Source: Arthrobacter sp. 135MFCol5.1
GTDB lineage: Bacteria; Actinomycetota; Actinomycetes; Actinomycetales; Micrococcaceae
Direction of reading: 5' to 3'
DNA length: 39,902 bases
NCBI RefSeq assembly: GCF_000374865.1
Contig: NZ_KB895473.1
Coordinates: 1-39,902 of the forward strand
The notes beneath the pieces were generated by a model. It saw only the letters and a program-made list of their open reading frames with translations, was not told the origin of the DNA and searched no databases. Within the stretch, counting starts at the first letter, position 1; every line of letters begins with the position of its first letter. Of this stretch, positions 39,600 to 39,902 are shown piece after piece. The translations under genes and the position numbers were made by a program.

Positions 39600-39902
39600 C
39601 TAGTGTGAGGGCCACCCGGAGTAGGCCTCTGCGAGGTAGGCCATGCCGTGCCGCGATGAAACCACGGAATTCAGTTCGCCAAGCTGGCGGGCCCGGGAGA
39701 AGTCGTCGGCGTCCGCGGGGGTGTGCAGCATGGTGGTCATCCAGTACGAGAACTGCTGCGCCTTCCAGACCCGGTCCAGGGCGCGGTCGCTGTAGGTGTC
39801 CAGCAGGTGTCCCGATCCGGAGTTGTAGTGGCTGTCCAGCCCCTCGAAGAGGACCTTGACGTCGTTGATGGCCAGGTTCAGGCCCTTGGCTCCGGTGGGC
39901 GG
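39600..39902 (-). CDS. pobA: 4-hydroxybenzoate 3-monooxygenase PobA, C-terminal part (runs off the window)
   Basis: The minus strand encodes 100 residues ending at TAG 39600-39602, with no start because the gene continues past the window edge. Recognisable PobA C-terminal motifs are PPTGAKGLNLAINDVKVL (the FAD-contact region at the edge), LLDTYSDRALDRVWKAQQFS and YWMTTMLH. PobA is a single-component flavoprotein that adds a hydroxyl to 4-hydroxybenzoate to make protocatechuate, with NADPH. The gene ends 65 bases before the start of the dehydrogenase pseudogene. No frame damage is visible in this part, and codon use is high-GC, so the gene appears to be normal chromosomal sequence. Confidence 0.87.
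   Translation of the reverse strand, partial: PPTGAKGLNLAINDVKVLFEGLDSHYNSGSGHLLDTYSDRALDRVWKAQQFSYWMTTMLHTPADADDFSRARQLGELNSVVSSRHGMAYLAEAYSGWPSH

Noticed and set aside
31869..39902. A protocatechuate pathway made of the intradiol enzyme and pobA
   Set aside because: The intradiol protein is an exported lipoprotein of a different subgroup, 7 kb from pobA, with no other pca genes in the window.
1..39902. tRNA genes, CRISPR arrays, intact insertion sequences or replication origins
   Set aside because: I found no tRNA-like cloverleaf, no regular spaced repeats, no transposase gene and no DnaA-box clusters in the sequence.

Overview
The window looks like a chromosomal segment of a high-GC actinobacterium, most probably Arthrobacter, Pseudarthrobacter or a close relative in the Micrococcaceae. 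This rests on the 5S rRNA and short HU protein, GC-rich codon use with GTG starts, the CopD-CtaG fusion, thioredoxin-NHL and HerA-type genes, and family makeup. It is inference from gene content, not a database match.

Layout. (1) 1-784: the end of an rRNA operon (5S rRNA plus terminator), then a monocistronic HU gene with its own terminator. (2) 823-4991: a translationally coupled pair, a CopD/CtaG membrane protein and a thioredoxin-NHL protein. (3) 5213-9061: a lone AbiEi-like/DUF559 protein, a membrane-anchored protein of unknown function and a HerA/DUF853 ATPase. (4) 9110-18105: two divergent units. On the minus strand lie an FAD/NAD(P)-binding protein and a GNAT acetyltransferase. On the plus strand six genes, nearly all overlapping, encode a polar-amino-acid-type ABC transporter (permease, ATPase, lipoprotein), a DUF1684 protein and two flavin-dependent monooxygenases. 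This part list resembles the Bacillus yxe and ytm operons for S-modified cysteine salvage, so an organosulfur or N-acetylated amino-acid salvage system is the best hypothesis.

(5) 18306-31541: a probable di/tricarboxylate catabolic region. It holds a DctA-type symporter with a PrpF isomerase (minus), a divergent LysR regulator, and a second PrpF with an Fbp-type ABC transporter (minus). A class C beta-lactamase fold hydrolase follows behind a strong terminator. Also present are a divergent GntR/FCD regulator, a TcuA-like tricarballylate dehydrogenase and a second GntR/FCD regulator. Palindromic operator candidates sit in the three regulatory gaps. A 28-codon cysteine-containing small ORF lies downstream of dctA.

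(6) 31869-37330: miscellaneous genes. These are a Tat-type lipoprotein intradiol dioxygenase, a polysaccharide deacetylase, a SRPBCC protein, a monoacylglycerol-lipase-like hydrolase and another luciferase-like oxidoreductase. (7) 37331-39599: a degraded segment of visibly lower GC. It has a 26-bp perfect palindrome, a recombination-site-like inverted repeat, a small orphan gene, a gene broken at an A8 tract, and a D-2-hydroxyacid dehydrogenase pseudogene with several frame breaks. (8) 39600-39902: the C-terminal end of pobA (4-hydroxybenzoate 3-monooxygenase), running off the window.

A hairpin-forming intergenic repeat of about 70 bp occurs three times (18149, 31715, 35045), with a possible partial fourth copy (22051). 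Three of these four sites are junctions between convergent genes.
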